Assembly: GCA_016219005.1 (NCBI GenBank)
Contig: JACRCN010000052.1
Coordinates: 1 to 64,000 of the forward strand
DNA: 64,000 nt
DNA from: Deltaproteobacteria bacterium
GTDB taxonomy: Bacteria; Desulfobacterota; Desulfobacteria; Desulfobacterales; SpSt-501
Direction of reading: 5' to 3'
Of this stretch, positions 37,940-47,237 are shown piece by piece; position 1 is the stretch's first letter, and each line of letters opens with the position of its first letter. The notes below the pieces were generated by a model. The model made no database searches and was not told the DNA's origin. It worked only from the letters and a program-made list of their open reading frames with translations. The translations under genes were made by a program, and so were the position numbers.

Positions 37940-39247
37940 TCACGGGACCAGGTTCGAAACCGCCAGAACGGTCCAGTAGGGGAACGCCATCAGGATGATG
38001 ATCGATATGATATACGCGGGTATGTAATAAAACCCTCCTCTGAAAACGGTCCTGAGCGGAATGCCGGGTGCCATGGCGGCCACCACATAGCAGCAGATCC
38101 CGATCGGCGGCATGATGGACCCCATCGTGGTGACGATGCAGACCACCTGCCCGAACCAGATGGGATCGTAGCCTAATTGCGTTACCAGGGGGTAAAAGAT
38201 CGGCAACGAAATCAAAAGAAAGGCAAGGGCGTCCATGACGCAGCCGCCGACGATATAGCACATCAGGATGAGCCAAAAAAGCATCCAGTTCGGCAGTGCC
38301 AGTGCGCTGATCATGGAGGCGGCTTCGAACGGCAGCCGGGTGAGGGCCAGGAATCGGCCGAAAATCGTCGCACCCGCCAGGATCATGAACACCATGCACG
38401 AAATGCGCAGCGTACCCGCAATGGATTCCGCGAACCCCTTCCAGCTGAGCTTGCGGCGGATCAAACAGATCGCAAGCCCCAGGGCGCAACTGGCGGCGGC
38501 CGCCTCGGTGGCGGTCACGACACCGGTGAAAAGGGCATACATGATGATGGCGAAAAGAAGCAGGATGTCGACGATCTCCGGCAGGGCCTTCATCCGCTCC
38601 GCCCAACTGCTCCTGGGGCCTTTGGGGCCCCACTGCGGGTGGCGGAAGCAGATGCAGAGCACGGTTGCCGCGATCAGCAGTGTCAGAATGACGCTGGGGA
38701 CGACGTTGCCGAAAAACAGTTTTCCGATCGATTGCCCGGTGTAAAGCCCGTAGACCACCAGCACGATGCTCGGCGGGATCAGAACCCCCAGGGTGGCGCC
38801 AGCGGCCACGGAGCCCGCATTGAGGATGGGGTGGTAGCCATATTTCTTCATCTCCGGGATAGCCACGGTGCTCATGGTGGCAGCGGTGGCGGTGTTGGAG
38901 CCGCTGATGGCCGAGAAGGCGGCACAGGCCATGATCGTCGTGATCGCAAGCCCGCCGCGATAATGTCCGAACCAGCGGTAGGTAGCGTGGTAGAGGCTGT
39001 TGTTGTATCCTCCATAATGCACGAACTCCCCCACCAGGATGAACATGGGAATCACCGTGAGACCGTAGTTTGAAAAAATGTTCCACAGATCAGGGCCGAT
39101 CATCCCGAGGGCTGCTTTGAAGGAGGTCACATACGCCACTCCCAAAAATCCCACGAGCATCATGGTGAACGCGGCGGGCAGCCTGAAGACGAACAACACC
39201 GCAAACATGACCAGGATTCCGACGATTCCCACCGTTGGCCCGCTCAT
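37940..39247 (-). CDS. TRAP transporter large permease (DctM)
   Basis: Hydrophobic ORF; LIPPSIVLVVYGLYTGQSIGKLFFGNVVPSVILTLLI; MPPIGICCYV. Confidence 0.95.
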   Translation of the reverse strand: MSGPTVGIVGILVMFAVLFVFRLPAAFTMMLVGFLGVAYVTSFKAALGMIGPDLWNIFSNYGLTVIPMFILVGEFVHYGGYNNSLYHATYRWFGHYRGGLAITTIMACAAFSAISGSNTATAATMSTVAIPEMKKYGYHPILNAGSVAAGATLGVLIPPSIVLVVYGLYTGQSIGKLFFGNVVPSVILTLLIAATVLCICFRHPQWGPKGPRSSWAERMKALPEIVDILLLFAIIMYALFTGVVTATEAAAASCALGLAICLIRRKLSWKGFAESIAGTLRISCMVFMILAGATIFGRFLALTRLPFEAASMISALALPNWMLFWLILMCYIVGGCVMDALAFLLISLPIFYPLVTQLGYDPIWFGQVVCIVTTMGSIMPPIGICCYVVAAMAPGIPLRTVFRGGFYYIPAYIISIIILMAFPYWTVLAVSNLVP

Positions 39248-39251
39248 GGAT

Positions 39252-39746
39252 TCAGATGCCTCCCTTCTTCCCGAAGGTGCCGATCAAATCGATGACGAGA
39301 GTGAGCGACAGCACCGCAAAACCCAGGGCAACGCAGAAAATGAAAGGGTAGTAAACGATTTTCAGGGTCTCCGACACTTCTCCGGAAACTGCGATCTTCA
39401 GCCCCCATTGGACAATGACCCACGCAATGACGGCGAAGAACAGTACACCGATGCCGTAGCCGATGCCGTCGAGGACTCTCTTGATTCCTTTCGGAAATTT
39501 GTCCGACAGGATGTCGACGACAATATTGAACTTCCGCTTCTGGGTGTAGCCCAGGGCAAATGCGGTGACCACGGCCCCCAGAAAAGAGACGATTTCGTAG
39601 GCCCCGCGAAAAGGCATGCCGACGATCCGAAGCAGTACGTTGCCCGTGGCCAGCATCATCAGGGCCAGTACGGCAACCCCTCCGATGATCAAGAGCCACT
39701 TGTTCAGGACGTGGTTCAGCTTTTCCAGAAGTTCCATCGATCGCAC
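39252..39746 (-). CDS. TRAP transporter small permease (DctQ)
   Basis: Four-TM-like ORF adjacent to DctM. Confidence 0.88.
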   Translation of the reverse strand: MRSMELLEKLNHVLNKWLLIIGGVAVLALMMLATGNVLLRIVGMPFRGAYEIVSFLGAVVTAFALGYTQKRKFNIVVDILSDKFPKGIKRVLDGIGYGIGVLFFAVIAWVIVQWGLKIAVSGEVSETLKIVYYPFIFCVALGFAVLSLTLVIDLIGTFGKKGGI

Positions 39747-39840
39747 CCCCGATGCGGCAGTTCGGCCCTTTCGTTTCTTTCTGCCCGGGCCGAGCCGCGA
39801 GAAAGAGACGGTTCCTCGGCCAGGGATCCGTCCGGCACGG

Positions 39841-40869
39841 CTACTTGTACTCTTTTTCGTACTTCGCCTTCAGCGCCATGACATCCTTGATGATCTGGTC
39901 GCCCGGCAGACCGGCGGCAGTCACCTTCTTCACATAATCGTCCACCATGGGTGCCAGCAACTTGGGGATTTCCGTTTTCTGTCCGGCCGGAAGCTCGAAG
40001 AGCTGCAGGTTGTATTTTTCCTTGGACCACTTGACGGCCTCCAGCACATGATCATCCACGTATCGGCCGGTCCACAAGGCCTGTTCCTTCCTCAAGTCGT
40101 CGAACACTTTTTTGACTTCGGCCGGCAGCGCCGCCCATTTGTCCTTGTTCATCACGACGCCGAAGCTTACCACCCACAGGTTGGTGATGGTGGCGTTGGC
40201 CGTGTAGGCGGCGTAATTGAAATCCTTGAGCACCTCCATGGAAGAGACATGCCCCTTGACCACCCCCTTCTGCAGGGCCTCCGGCGTGTCGGACTGAGGC
40301 ATGGCCACGGGGATCCCGCCCAGCCGCTTGATGATGTCCGCCTGGGTGCCTGCGACCCTGAGCTCCATTCCCTTGAGGTCCGCCAGGGACTTCACCGGAG
40401 TGCGGGTCATGATGTTGGCCGGCGGGCAGGTGAACAGCGTAAGGATCTTGACGCCTTCGAATTCCTTGGGCTTGTACTTGTCGATGAGATCGTAAAGCGT
40501 CAGACTGGCAACCTTGGCGCTGGTGAATCCAAGCGGAAGATCGATCGCTTCGGAGACGGGGAAGCGGCCCGGTTGGTAACTCATGGCGAAATTGCCGATG
40601 TCGGCCGTACCGGACATCACACCGTCAAAAATATTTTTAGCGGCAAGCAACGTCCCGCCGGGAAAGGTCTGAACCTTCACTTTCCCCTGGGTGCGTTGTT
40701 CGACCTCTTTGGCCCACCGCTCCATCTGAACACAGGGAAACGTCGGCGCCGGCGGGAAGTTGGCATAGGTGAGCTTGATCTCTTGTCCGTAGGCGACCGG
40801 CGTCAACGCGACCGCCATCAGGGTTGCGACAAACACTGCACACATCATGAACGCTATCTTCCGTTTCAT
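39841..40869 (-). CDS. TRAP transporter substrate-binding protein (DctP)
   Basis: Signal peptide MKRKIAFMMCAVFVATLMAVALTPVAYG; LTYANFPPAPTFPCVQMERWAKEVEQRTQGKVKVQTFPGGTLL. Confidence 0.94.
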   Translation of the reverse strand: MKRKIAFMMCAVFVATLMAVALTPVAYGQEIKLTYANFPPAPTFPCVQMERWAKEVEQRTQGKVKVQTFPGGTLLAAKNIFDGVMSGTADIGNFAMSYQPGRFPVSEAIDLPLGFTSAKVASLTLYDLIDKYKPKEFEGVKILTLFTCPPANIMTRTPVKSLADLKGMELRVAGTQADIIKRLGGIPVAMPQSDTPEALQKGVVKGHVSSMEVLKDFNYAAYTANATITNLWVVSFGVVMNKDKWAALPAEVKKVFDDLRKEQALWTGRYVDDHVLEAVKWSKEKYNLQLFELPAGQKTEIPKLLAPMVDDYVKKVTAAGLPGDQIIKDVMALKAKYEKEYK

Positions 40870-41177
40870 CTTGACACCTCCTTGAAGGGTGAAGGTACGG
40901 TTGATCCAGTCTGCGGTGATGGGTGGGGCCTCCTTTCCTGCCAAAGGGTTTATTTAGTTCCCGAAGGGGCACACCGGTAACCGGCACTGCTCCCGGTTCA
41001 CGCAAAGCCCGCCGTGTCCATGACGGCAATTTCGACCCGCGACGGAATCCTGCAGGCACGTCCAAGCGCACCGGACAATGCCGCCTTTCCCGGAACCCAT
41101 CGGAGGGGTGGACAATCATCAAAAAAAGGACCTATAATCCGCCCGTGCCGAATCTCCGTCCCCCACCAAGGTCCACC

Positions 41178-41819
41178 ATGAAGACGCCCACGGCGGGAAT
41201 CCTTCTCGCGGCCGGCGCGTCGACGCGATTTGGAGAACCCAAGCAACTGCTCACCTTGGCGGGGCGCTTTCTGATCGAGTGGTCCCTGGCGGCCGCGTTG
41301 GCCTCGAACCTGGAACACGTCGTACTGGTTTTGGGCTGCGAGCATGAACGGATCCGGCGCCGCCTGGGTCCGTCAACCGTCCACCCGAAATGCGAAATCA
41401 TAGTGAACCCCGATTACCGCAGCGGGCAAAGTACATCTCTCCGGTCGGGGCTTTTCAGGATTCGGCACGATTTTCCGTCCGCCATGTTTCTGCTCGGCGA
41501 TCAACCCCTGGTCGACGCGGCCGTCATCAATCTCCTGCTGGAGCGGTACGCAGGATCCGAAAAGCTCATCTGCGTTCCGACGCACCGCGGTACCCGCGGC
41601 AACCCGACCCTGTTCGGCAGCCCCATTTACCCGGAGATCCTGAAACTCGCAGGCGACAAGGGCGCGCGGGACATCATTGCCGCACATCCGGACCAGGTGC
41701 TCGCAGTGGAAATTCCCGATCCCCTGGTCTTTCTCGACCTCGACCGCCGGCAGGATGTCGAGCGGATCGCCGCGCTGTTGGAATCCCGACCGCCGCTCCG
41801 AAAACCTCCCGGAACGTAG
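41178..41819 (+). CDS. MocA/MobA-like molybdenum cofactor nucleotidyltransferase
   Basis: GILLAAGASTRFGEPKQLLTLAGRFLIEWSLAAAL; MFLLGDQPLVDAAVINLLL; convergent with the Xdh operon. Confidence 0.88.
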   Translation: MKTPTAGILLAAGASTRFGEPKQLLTLAGRFLIEWSLAAALASNLEHVVLVLGCEHERIRRRLGPSTVHPKCEIIVNPDYRSGQSTSLRSGLFRIRHDFPSAMFLLGDQPLVDAAVINLLLERYAGSEKLICVPTHRGTRGNPTLFGSPIYPEILKLAGDKGARDIIAAHPDQVLAVEIPDPLVFLDLDRRQDVERIAALLESRPPLRKPPGT

Positions 41820-41866
41820 ATCTTTTTCCTGATGATCTCGTAAACGGCCGGTTGGCATGGATGCCC

Positions 41867-44194
41867 TCATTCCTCGATCACGCATGCCTCGCCCGGGTCG
41901 GCCTCCCTTTTTCGCCCGCAGAGATCCAGGCCTTTCTTTTCGCGGATGGCGGCGAGCACCCGCTCGGGCGTGATGGGCAGGTCCTTGATGCGCACGCCGA
42001 CGGCGTTGTAGATGGCGTTGGCGATGGCCGGCGCCGTCGGCACGCACCCCGGCTCGCCAATGCCCTTGGCGCCGTAAGGGCCGTCCGGGTCGTGGGTTTC
42101 GAGAACCGGCGCTTCAATGGGGATGACGTCCTTGGCCGTCAGAATCTTGTAGTCCCGGAAGTTGGGGTTCATCGTTTCGCCCTTCTCCAGGAGCACCTGC
42201 TCGCTCAACGCATAGCCGACCCCCATCATCACGCCGCCGTACACCTGGCCCTCCAGCAGCATGGGGTTGATGGCCCGGCCGACGTCGTGGGCGGCGACAT
42301 AGTTGAGGATCTTGACCTTGCCGGTTTCCTCGTCGACCTGCACGCGAACCCCATGGGTACCGAAGGTGTAGGTCATGGACATGTTCCCCCGGAAATCCAT
42401 GCCCATGTTCTCGTTGGCCGGATCATAAAAGCATTCGGCCATCAGCATCTGACCCCCGTGGTTGAAGTGGGTCTTGCGCAGGAGCTTTCCGATCTCGATT
42501 TTTGTTTCCGGGTCGTCTAGATGCTGGATGTGCCGGCGGTGCAGCACCAGCTTCTCGAGCGGCGCGTTGAGCTCTTTCGCGCCCAGCTCGAGGACCCGGG
42601 CCTTGATCTTCATGGCGGCTCCCCGCGCGGCGTTGCCGGCCACAAACGTCGTGCGGCTCGCGTGGGCGCCAACGTCCCACGGGCAGATGTCCGTGTCACT
42701 GTGAATCACATGGATATCGTCCACGTTCAGCCCCAACTCTTCGGCCACGATCTGGGCGATGACGGTTTCGGAGCCCTGCCCCATGTCGGTGGCCCCGGTA
42801 AACAAATCGATCTTGCCGTAATCGTCCATCTTGATGATGGTGCCGCAGCCGTCGGACTTGTAGACACGCGCGCCGCCGCCCACATGGATCAGCGAGGCGC
42901 AGCCGACACCTTCGCCGCTGGCCTTGGGTTTGTCCCACTCGAGCCGGGCCTTCACGGTGTCCATGCACTCCGTGAGGCCGCAGGTGGTGATACGCAGCCC
43001 CTGGGTTGAGACGTCACCGGGTTGGTTGGCGTTGATGCGGCGAAACTCGATGGGCGCGATCCCGGCGGCCTCGGCCAGCATGTCGATGGTGCTCTCGATG
43101 GCAAAGGTGGCCTGGGGGTTGCCGTAGCCCCGCATGGCCTGGGAGTAAGTGTTATTGGTGTAGACGCATTTGGCCTCGAAGCGCACATTGGGCACGCGGT
43201 ACAAAGTGGTGATGGGCATCATCATCACCGAGGGCGTGGTGGCGCCCCAGGAGGTGTAGGCGCCGTTGTCCAGAATCATCCGGATGTCCCGGAAAAGGAG
43301 TTTCCCGTTCCGGTCGCAGCCCTGGGTGATGTATGTAACGGTGGGCTGCCGCGGCGAGGTGGCGAGAAATTCCTCGGTGCGGTCGAACTCGATCTTGACC
43401 GGCCGCCGCGTGTGATAGGAGAGCAGGATGGCAATGTACTCGTATGCATAGGTGTCGAGCTTGCTGCCGAACCCGCCGCCGATGCAGGGTTTGATCACCC
43501 GCACGCGGCGCTCCTTCAACCCCATCACGGAGAGCGCCTCCAGGAAATCTTTCTGGGCCAGAGATGGGATCTGAGTGTTGGAGTAGACCGTGAGATGGTT
43601 GGCCGGGTCGAATTCGGCGATCGCCCCGCTGGTGCCCATGCAGCAATGGGTCACCCAGGTGGTGCTGAACCGCTCGCTCACCGTGAAGTCCGCCGCCCGG
43701 CGGGCGGCATCGACGTCGCCGTAGTGCAGCTTCCAGGGCATTCTGAGCACATTGGTCTTATTGCCTGCGTGCACCAGGGGCGAGCCCTCGCGCATGGCGG
43801 CTTCAGGATCAAAGATGGCCGTAAGCGGCTCGTAGGCGACCTCGATCAGCTTCAGGGCCTCCCGGGCGGTCTGAGGATCGACCGCCGCGACGGCCGCGAC
43901 TTCGTCCCGATACGAGCAGACCTTGTCTTTCTTCAACGGACGGTTGTCCTTGTAGACACCCATCTTGATGTCGGGGATATCGTCCCCGGTCAAAACGGCG
44001 CGCACCCCGGGTAGCGCCCGGGCCTTTTCGGTGTTGATCTTGACGATGCGGGCGTGGGCGTATTTGCTGTAGAGGATTCGCCCATGGAGCATGCCGGGAA
44101 GCGCGAGGTCCTGGATGTAGCGTGCCCGACCGGTCGCTTTATCGGCCGCATCAATCTTCGGGATTCGTTTTCCAACCGTGTGCAGGTCCGGCAT
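41867..44194 (-). CDS. Xanthine dehydrogenase-family molybdenum-binding subunit
   Basis: GRARYIQDLALPGMLHGRILYSKYAHARI; IGGGFGSKLDTYAYE; QAMRGYGNPQATFAIESTIDMLAEAAGIAP. Confidence 0.95.
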   Translation of the reverse strand: MPDLHTVGKRIPKIDAADKATGRARYIQDLALPGMLHGRILYSKYAHARIVKINTEKARALPGVRAVLTGDDIPDIKMGVYKDNRPLKKDKVCSYRDEVAAVAAVDPQTAREALKLIEVAYEPLTAIFDPEAAMREGSPLVHAGNKTNVLRMPWKLHYGDVDAARRAADFTVSERFSTTWVTHCCMGTSGAIAEFDPANHLTVYSNTQIPSLAQKDFLEALSVMGLKERRVRVIKPCIGGGFGSKLDTYAYEYIAILLSYHTRRPVKIEFDRTEEFLATSPRQPTVTYITQGCDRNGKLLFRDIRMILDNGAYTSWGATTPSVMMMPITTLYRVPNVRFEAKCVYTNNTYSQAMRGYGNPQATFAIESTIDMLAEAAGIAPIEFRRINANQPGDVSTQGLRITTCGLTECMDTVKARLEWDKPKASGEGVGCASLIHVGGGARVYKSDGCGTIIKMDDYGKIDLFTGATDMGQGSETVIAQIVAEELGLNVDDIHVIHSDTDICPWDVGAHASRTTFVAGNAARGAAMKIKARVLELGAKELNAPLEKLVLHRRHIQHLDDPETKIEIGKLLRKTHFNHGGQMLMAECFYDPANENMGMDFRGNMSMTYTFGTHGVRVQVDEETGKVKILNYVAAHDVGRAINPMLLEGQVYGGVMMGVGYALSEQVLLEKGETMNPNFRDYKILTAKDVIPIEAPVLETHDPDGPYGAKGIGEPGCVPTAPAIANAIYNAVGVRIKDLPITPERVLAAIREKKGLDLCGRKREADPGEACVIEE

Positions 44195-44215
44195 CAGGTG
44201 GATCTCCTTTGGCGG

Positions 44216-44737
44216 TCATGATCGCGGATGAGGGTCATCACCGCGCCAGGCCACCACGCGCGGCCCTTCCGGCTCGCCGCCGCTCACGGCTTTGATGGAC
44301 TCGATGATCTGCACGTATCCAGTGCAGCGGCAGAGGTTGCCGGCGATGGCTTCCAGGATCTCTGGTTCGGCGGCATGGGAGTTCTCGTCGAGCAGGGCCT
44401 TGGCGGACATGATCATTCCCGGCGAGCAGAACCCGCATTGAATACCACCGTGGTCCACAAACGCCCTCTGGATGGGATGCAGCGTGCCGTCCGCGGCCGC
44501 CAACCCTTCGATCGTCACCAGGCTGCGGCCGTTGATCTCCGCGGCCAGGTAAAGACAGGAATTGACGGCCGCGCCGTCGACGATCACGGTGCAGGCCCCG
44601 CACTCGCCGCTGCCGCAGCCTTCCTTGGTCCCGGTGTATCCGAGCTCTTCCCGGATCAAATGCAGCAAGGTCCAGTGGTCTTCCACCGTGAGGGTCAGTA
44701 AGTTGCCGTTGAACGTGAAGGTGATGTCACGTGACAT
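44216..44737 (-). CDS. (2Fe-2S)-binding small subunit, xanthine dehydrogenase family
   Basis: GSGECGACTVIVDGAAVNSCLYLA; QCGFCSPGMIMSAKALL; GNLCRCTGYVQI. Confidence 0.95.
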   Translation of the reverse strand: MSRDITFTFNGNLLTLTVEDHWTLLHLIREELGYTGTKEGCGSGECGACTVIVDGAAVNSCLYLAAEINGRSLVTIEGLAAADGTLHPIQRAFVDHGGIQCGFCSPGMIMSAKALLDENSHAAEPEILEAIAGNLCRCTGYVQIIESIKAVSGGEPEGPRVVAWRGDDPHPRS

Positions 44738-44819
44738 GATGCGGCTCTCCGTGATGGTTGCACGCTACGAGTTACGGGATGAAACGTGTTGTTCGTCTGC
44801 CGAACCATCTTTCTGGGCG

Positions 44820-45710
44820 CTACATGTTAAGCTCCATGTTTCTGGCTCGTTCCAGGGCGAGAAGCCCCATGCGTTTAACGAGCACCCCCACCATCTCCCG
44901 GCGGTACCAGGCGACTCCGCGGATGCTGTCCCGCACCCTGGATTCCCCGGCGGCGATCTTACCGGCCTCGGTCAAGGAGTCCTCGGTAACGGACTTGCCC
45001 CTTAGATAGGCCTCGGCCGCGAGCGCCCGAAATGGAGTGGGGGCCGCCACCCCAAGGCAGATTCGCGCTTTGGCGCAGGTCGCCATGTCCGGATCGAGAC
45101 TAAGCAGAATGCCCACTCCCAGCATCGGCAGCTCCATCGCCTCGCGGCGGCCGTGTTTGATGTAGGCGCTGCCGGTCCGGGGCTCAAGCCTCGGGATGAT
45201 AATCTCGGTGAGGATCTCGGCGCCTTGGATCTCGCACTGGCCGGGACCCAGGAAAAACCGCGCCAGGTCGATCAGTCGATCGCCCTTGGGGCCGTAGATG
45301 CGGGCTTTGCCGTCCAGGGCAATGAGCGGGATGGCGCCGTCCGCCGAAGGGACGGCGTTCACGAGATTTCCGCCAATGGTAGCGACATTGCGGATCTGGA
45401 CCGATCCGATGTTTTTCACCGCATCGTGCAGGATCGGATACTGGTGCTCAACCAGGCTCGATCGCTCGATCGAACGGTGCGTCATGAAAGCGCCGATGTA
45501 GAGTTCCCCGGTTTCAGTGTTTAAAAACGGCTGATCCTGGCAGATGATATGCTTCAGTGAAACGAGATAGTCCGGTCCGATCTTGCCTTCCTTGAGTTTG
45601 ACCAAAACATCTGTGCCTCCGGCGATATACCGGGTGCGCCCGTCGTAGGAGGTGTGCATGGAAATGGCTTCATTCAAGGTTTTCGGCACCAGATACGTGA
45701 ATTTTCGCAT
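44820..45710 (-). CDS. FAD-binding middle subunit, xanthine dehydrogenase family
   Basis: RYIAGGTDVLVKLK; QIRNVATIGGNLVNAVPSADGAIPLIALDG; no 4Fe-4S insertion of the HcrB type seen. Confidence 0.92.
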   Translation of the reverse strand: MRKFTYLVPKTLNEAISMHTSYDGRTRYIAGGTDVLVKLKEGKIGPDYLVSLKHIICQDQPFLNTETGELYIGAFMTHRSIERSSLVEHQYPILHDAVKNIGSVQIRNVATIGGNLVNAVPSADGAIPLIALDGKARIYGPKGDRLIDLARFFLGPGQCEIQGAEILTEIIIPRLEPRTGSAYIKHGRREAMELPMLGVGILLSLDPDMATCAKARICLGVAAPTPFRALAAEAYLRGKSVTEDSLTEAGKIAAGESRVRDSIRGVAWYRREMVGVLVKRMGLLALERARNMELNM

Positions 45711-45782
45711 AGGCTTTTCTCCGCGTCGTCACCGCCTGCGGCGGATGAACACCCCGGTCCGTGCCGCCTGAGCCGCACGTGT

Positions 45783-47075
45783 TCAGCGGGGACGGTTGTC
45801 GAAGATACGTTTGGATTTTCTCTCCGATCGCGGCAGCGAACAATAGTCGACGATCACCACATGGGGACTCACGTCGATCTCATTTTTTATACGATTCGCA
45901 ACCCGCCGCTCCAACTCCGGTTTGCGGGAAGCGGCGAGTCCCTGACAGCACTCCAGGCGGATGGTCATGTGATCCTTACCGTCTTCTTTGCGCTCCAGGA
46001 CGACTTGGAACTCACAGTTGACTTCCGGAATTTTCGACAGCACCTGGTCGATCTGGCTGGGATAGATGTTGACGCCGCGGAAAATGATCATGTCGTCCGA
46101 GCGGCCCAGGATGCGGTCATGCATCGGAAGCAAGCTCCCGCAGGAGCAGGCATGCTGGATCCGTCGGGTCAAATCCCGGGTGCGGTAGCGGATCAGCGGT
46201 GCCGCCTCCTTGCACAGGGTGGTCACCACCATCTCACCGACCCCGTCGGACGGGACCGGTTGAAGCGAAACGGGATCCAAAATTTCCAGAATGTAGTAAT
46301 CGGCCCAATAATGGATGCCTTCATGCTTGGCGCATTCAAGCCCCGTGCCGGGGCCGTAAAGCTCGGTCATGCCCGGAATGTCGAACATGTCCTCGAGCCG
46401 CAACAGCTCCTTGATCCGCTGGCGCATGGCATCACTGCTGCGTTCGGACCCGAAGATCATCTTTTTCAGATTGATTTCGTCTCGCAAGTTCCGGCGGTTG
46501 ATTTCCTCGGCCATCAGCAGTCCCATGGAGGCCGTGCAGCACATGACCGTCGATTGGAAGTCCACCAGAAACTGACATTGCAGATCGACATTGCCGGGCC
46601 CGATGGGGATGGCCGTGCTGCCGAAGCGCTCGCAGCCGAGCTGGAACCCGATGCCTGCCGTCCATAAACCGTACCCCACGGCAATCTGAACACGATCCTC
46701 CGGACAGAGCCCCGCCATCTCGTAACAACGGGCAAAGAAACCGGCCCAGTCATCGATATCCTTCTGAGTGTAGGCCAGGATCTTCTTTTGGCCTGTGGTG
46801 CCGGAGGAGGCGTGGATGCGCACGACCCGGCTGGGGTCGACGGACAGCAGCGGATACGGATAGCCGGCGCGCAAATCGTCGGCGCTGGTGAAGGGCAGCT
46901 TGCGGATATCCTCGAGGGACTGGATGTCTGCGGGACGCACGCCGGCCTGACCGAGCCGCTGGCGGTAAAACGGGGAACCGTTGTATGCGTGCGAAACCGT
47001 CCACTGCAAGCCTTTCAGCTGGTGGTCCAGCAACTCCGCGCCGCTCTTGAAATGCGGCATAAAGCTTTTGGTCAT
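45783..47075 (-). CDS. Phenylacetate-CoA ligase-family (PaaK-like) AMP-forming ligase
   Basis: IHASSGTTGQKKILAYTQKDI; GMTELYGPGTGLECAKHEGIHYWADYYILEILDP; IFRGVNIYPSQID. Confidence 0.93.
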   Translation of the reverse strand: MTKSFMPHFKSGAELLDHQLKGLQWTVSHAYNGSPFYRQRLGQAGVRPADIQSLEDIRKLPFTSADDLRAGYPYPLLSVDPSRVVRIHASSGTTGQKKILAYTQKDIDDWAGFFARCYEMAGLCPEDRVQIAVGYGLWTAGIGFQLGCERFGSTAIPIGPGNVDLQCQFLVDFQSTVMCCTASMGLLMAEEINRRNLRDEINLKKMIFGSERSSDAMRQRIKELLRLEDMFDIPGMTELYGPGTGLECAKHEGIHYWADYYILEILDPVSLQPVPSDGVGEMVVTTLCKEAAPLIRYRTRDLTRRIQHACSCGSLLPMHDRILGRSDDMIIFRGVNIYPSQIDQVLSKIPEVNCEFQVVLERKEDGKDHMTIRLECCQGLAASRKPELERRVANRIKNEIDVSPHVVIVDYCSLPRSERKSKRIFDNRPR

Positions 47076-47237
47076 GCCTGACTCCTATTATCGCTATTCT
47101 CGAAAAACCGTGCCTGGTGCGCGGCAGGGCGAAAGAGCCGAAACTCGAATATCGAAATTCGAATTGTGTGCTTGGTTCGGATTTCGGATCTCGTGCTCCG
47201 AGTTTCAGCCGGTGGCGAGCAATCGCCCATCCCGTAC

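Noticed and set aside
37914-39086. Track ORF 37116..39086 as a 656-aa protein
   Set aside because: Its N-terminal ~390 aa are an out-of-frame reading of the TRAP DctM gene (His/Arg-rich); only the C-terminal YqeB part is real.
44820-45710. 4-hydroxybenzoyl-CoA reductase beta subunit (HcrB)
   Set aside because: No HcrB-type 4Fe-4S cysteine insertion seen in the FAD subunit, so kept as generic Xdh-family.
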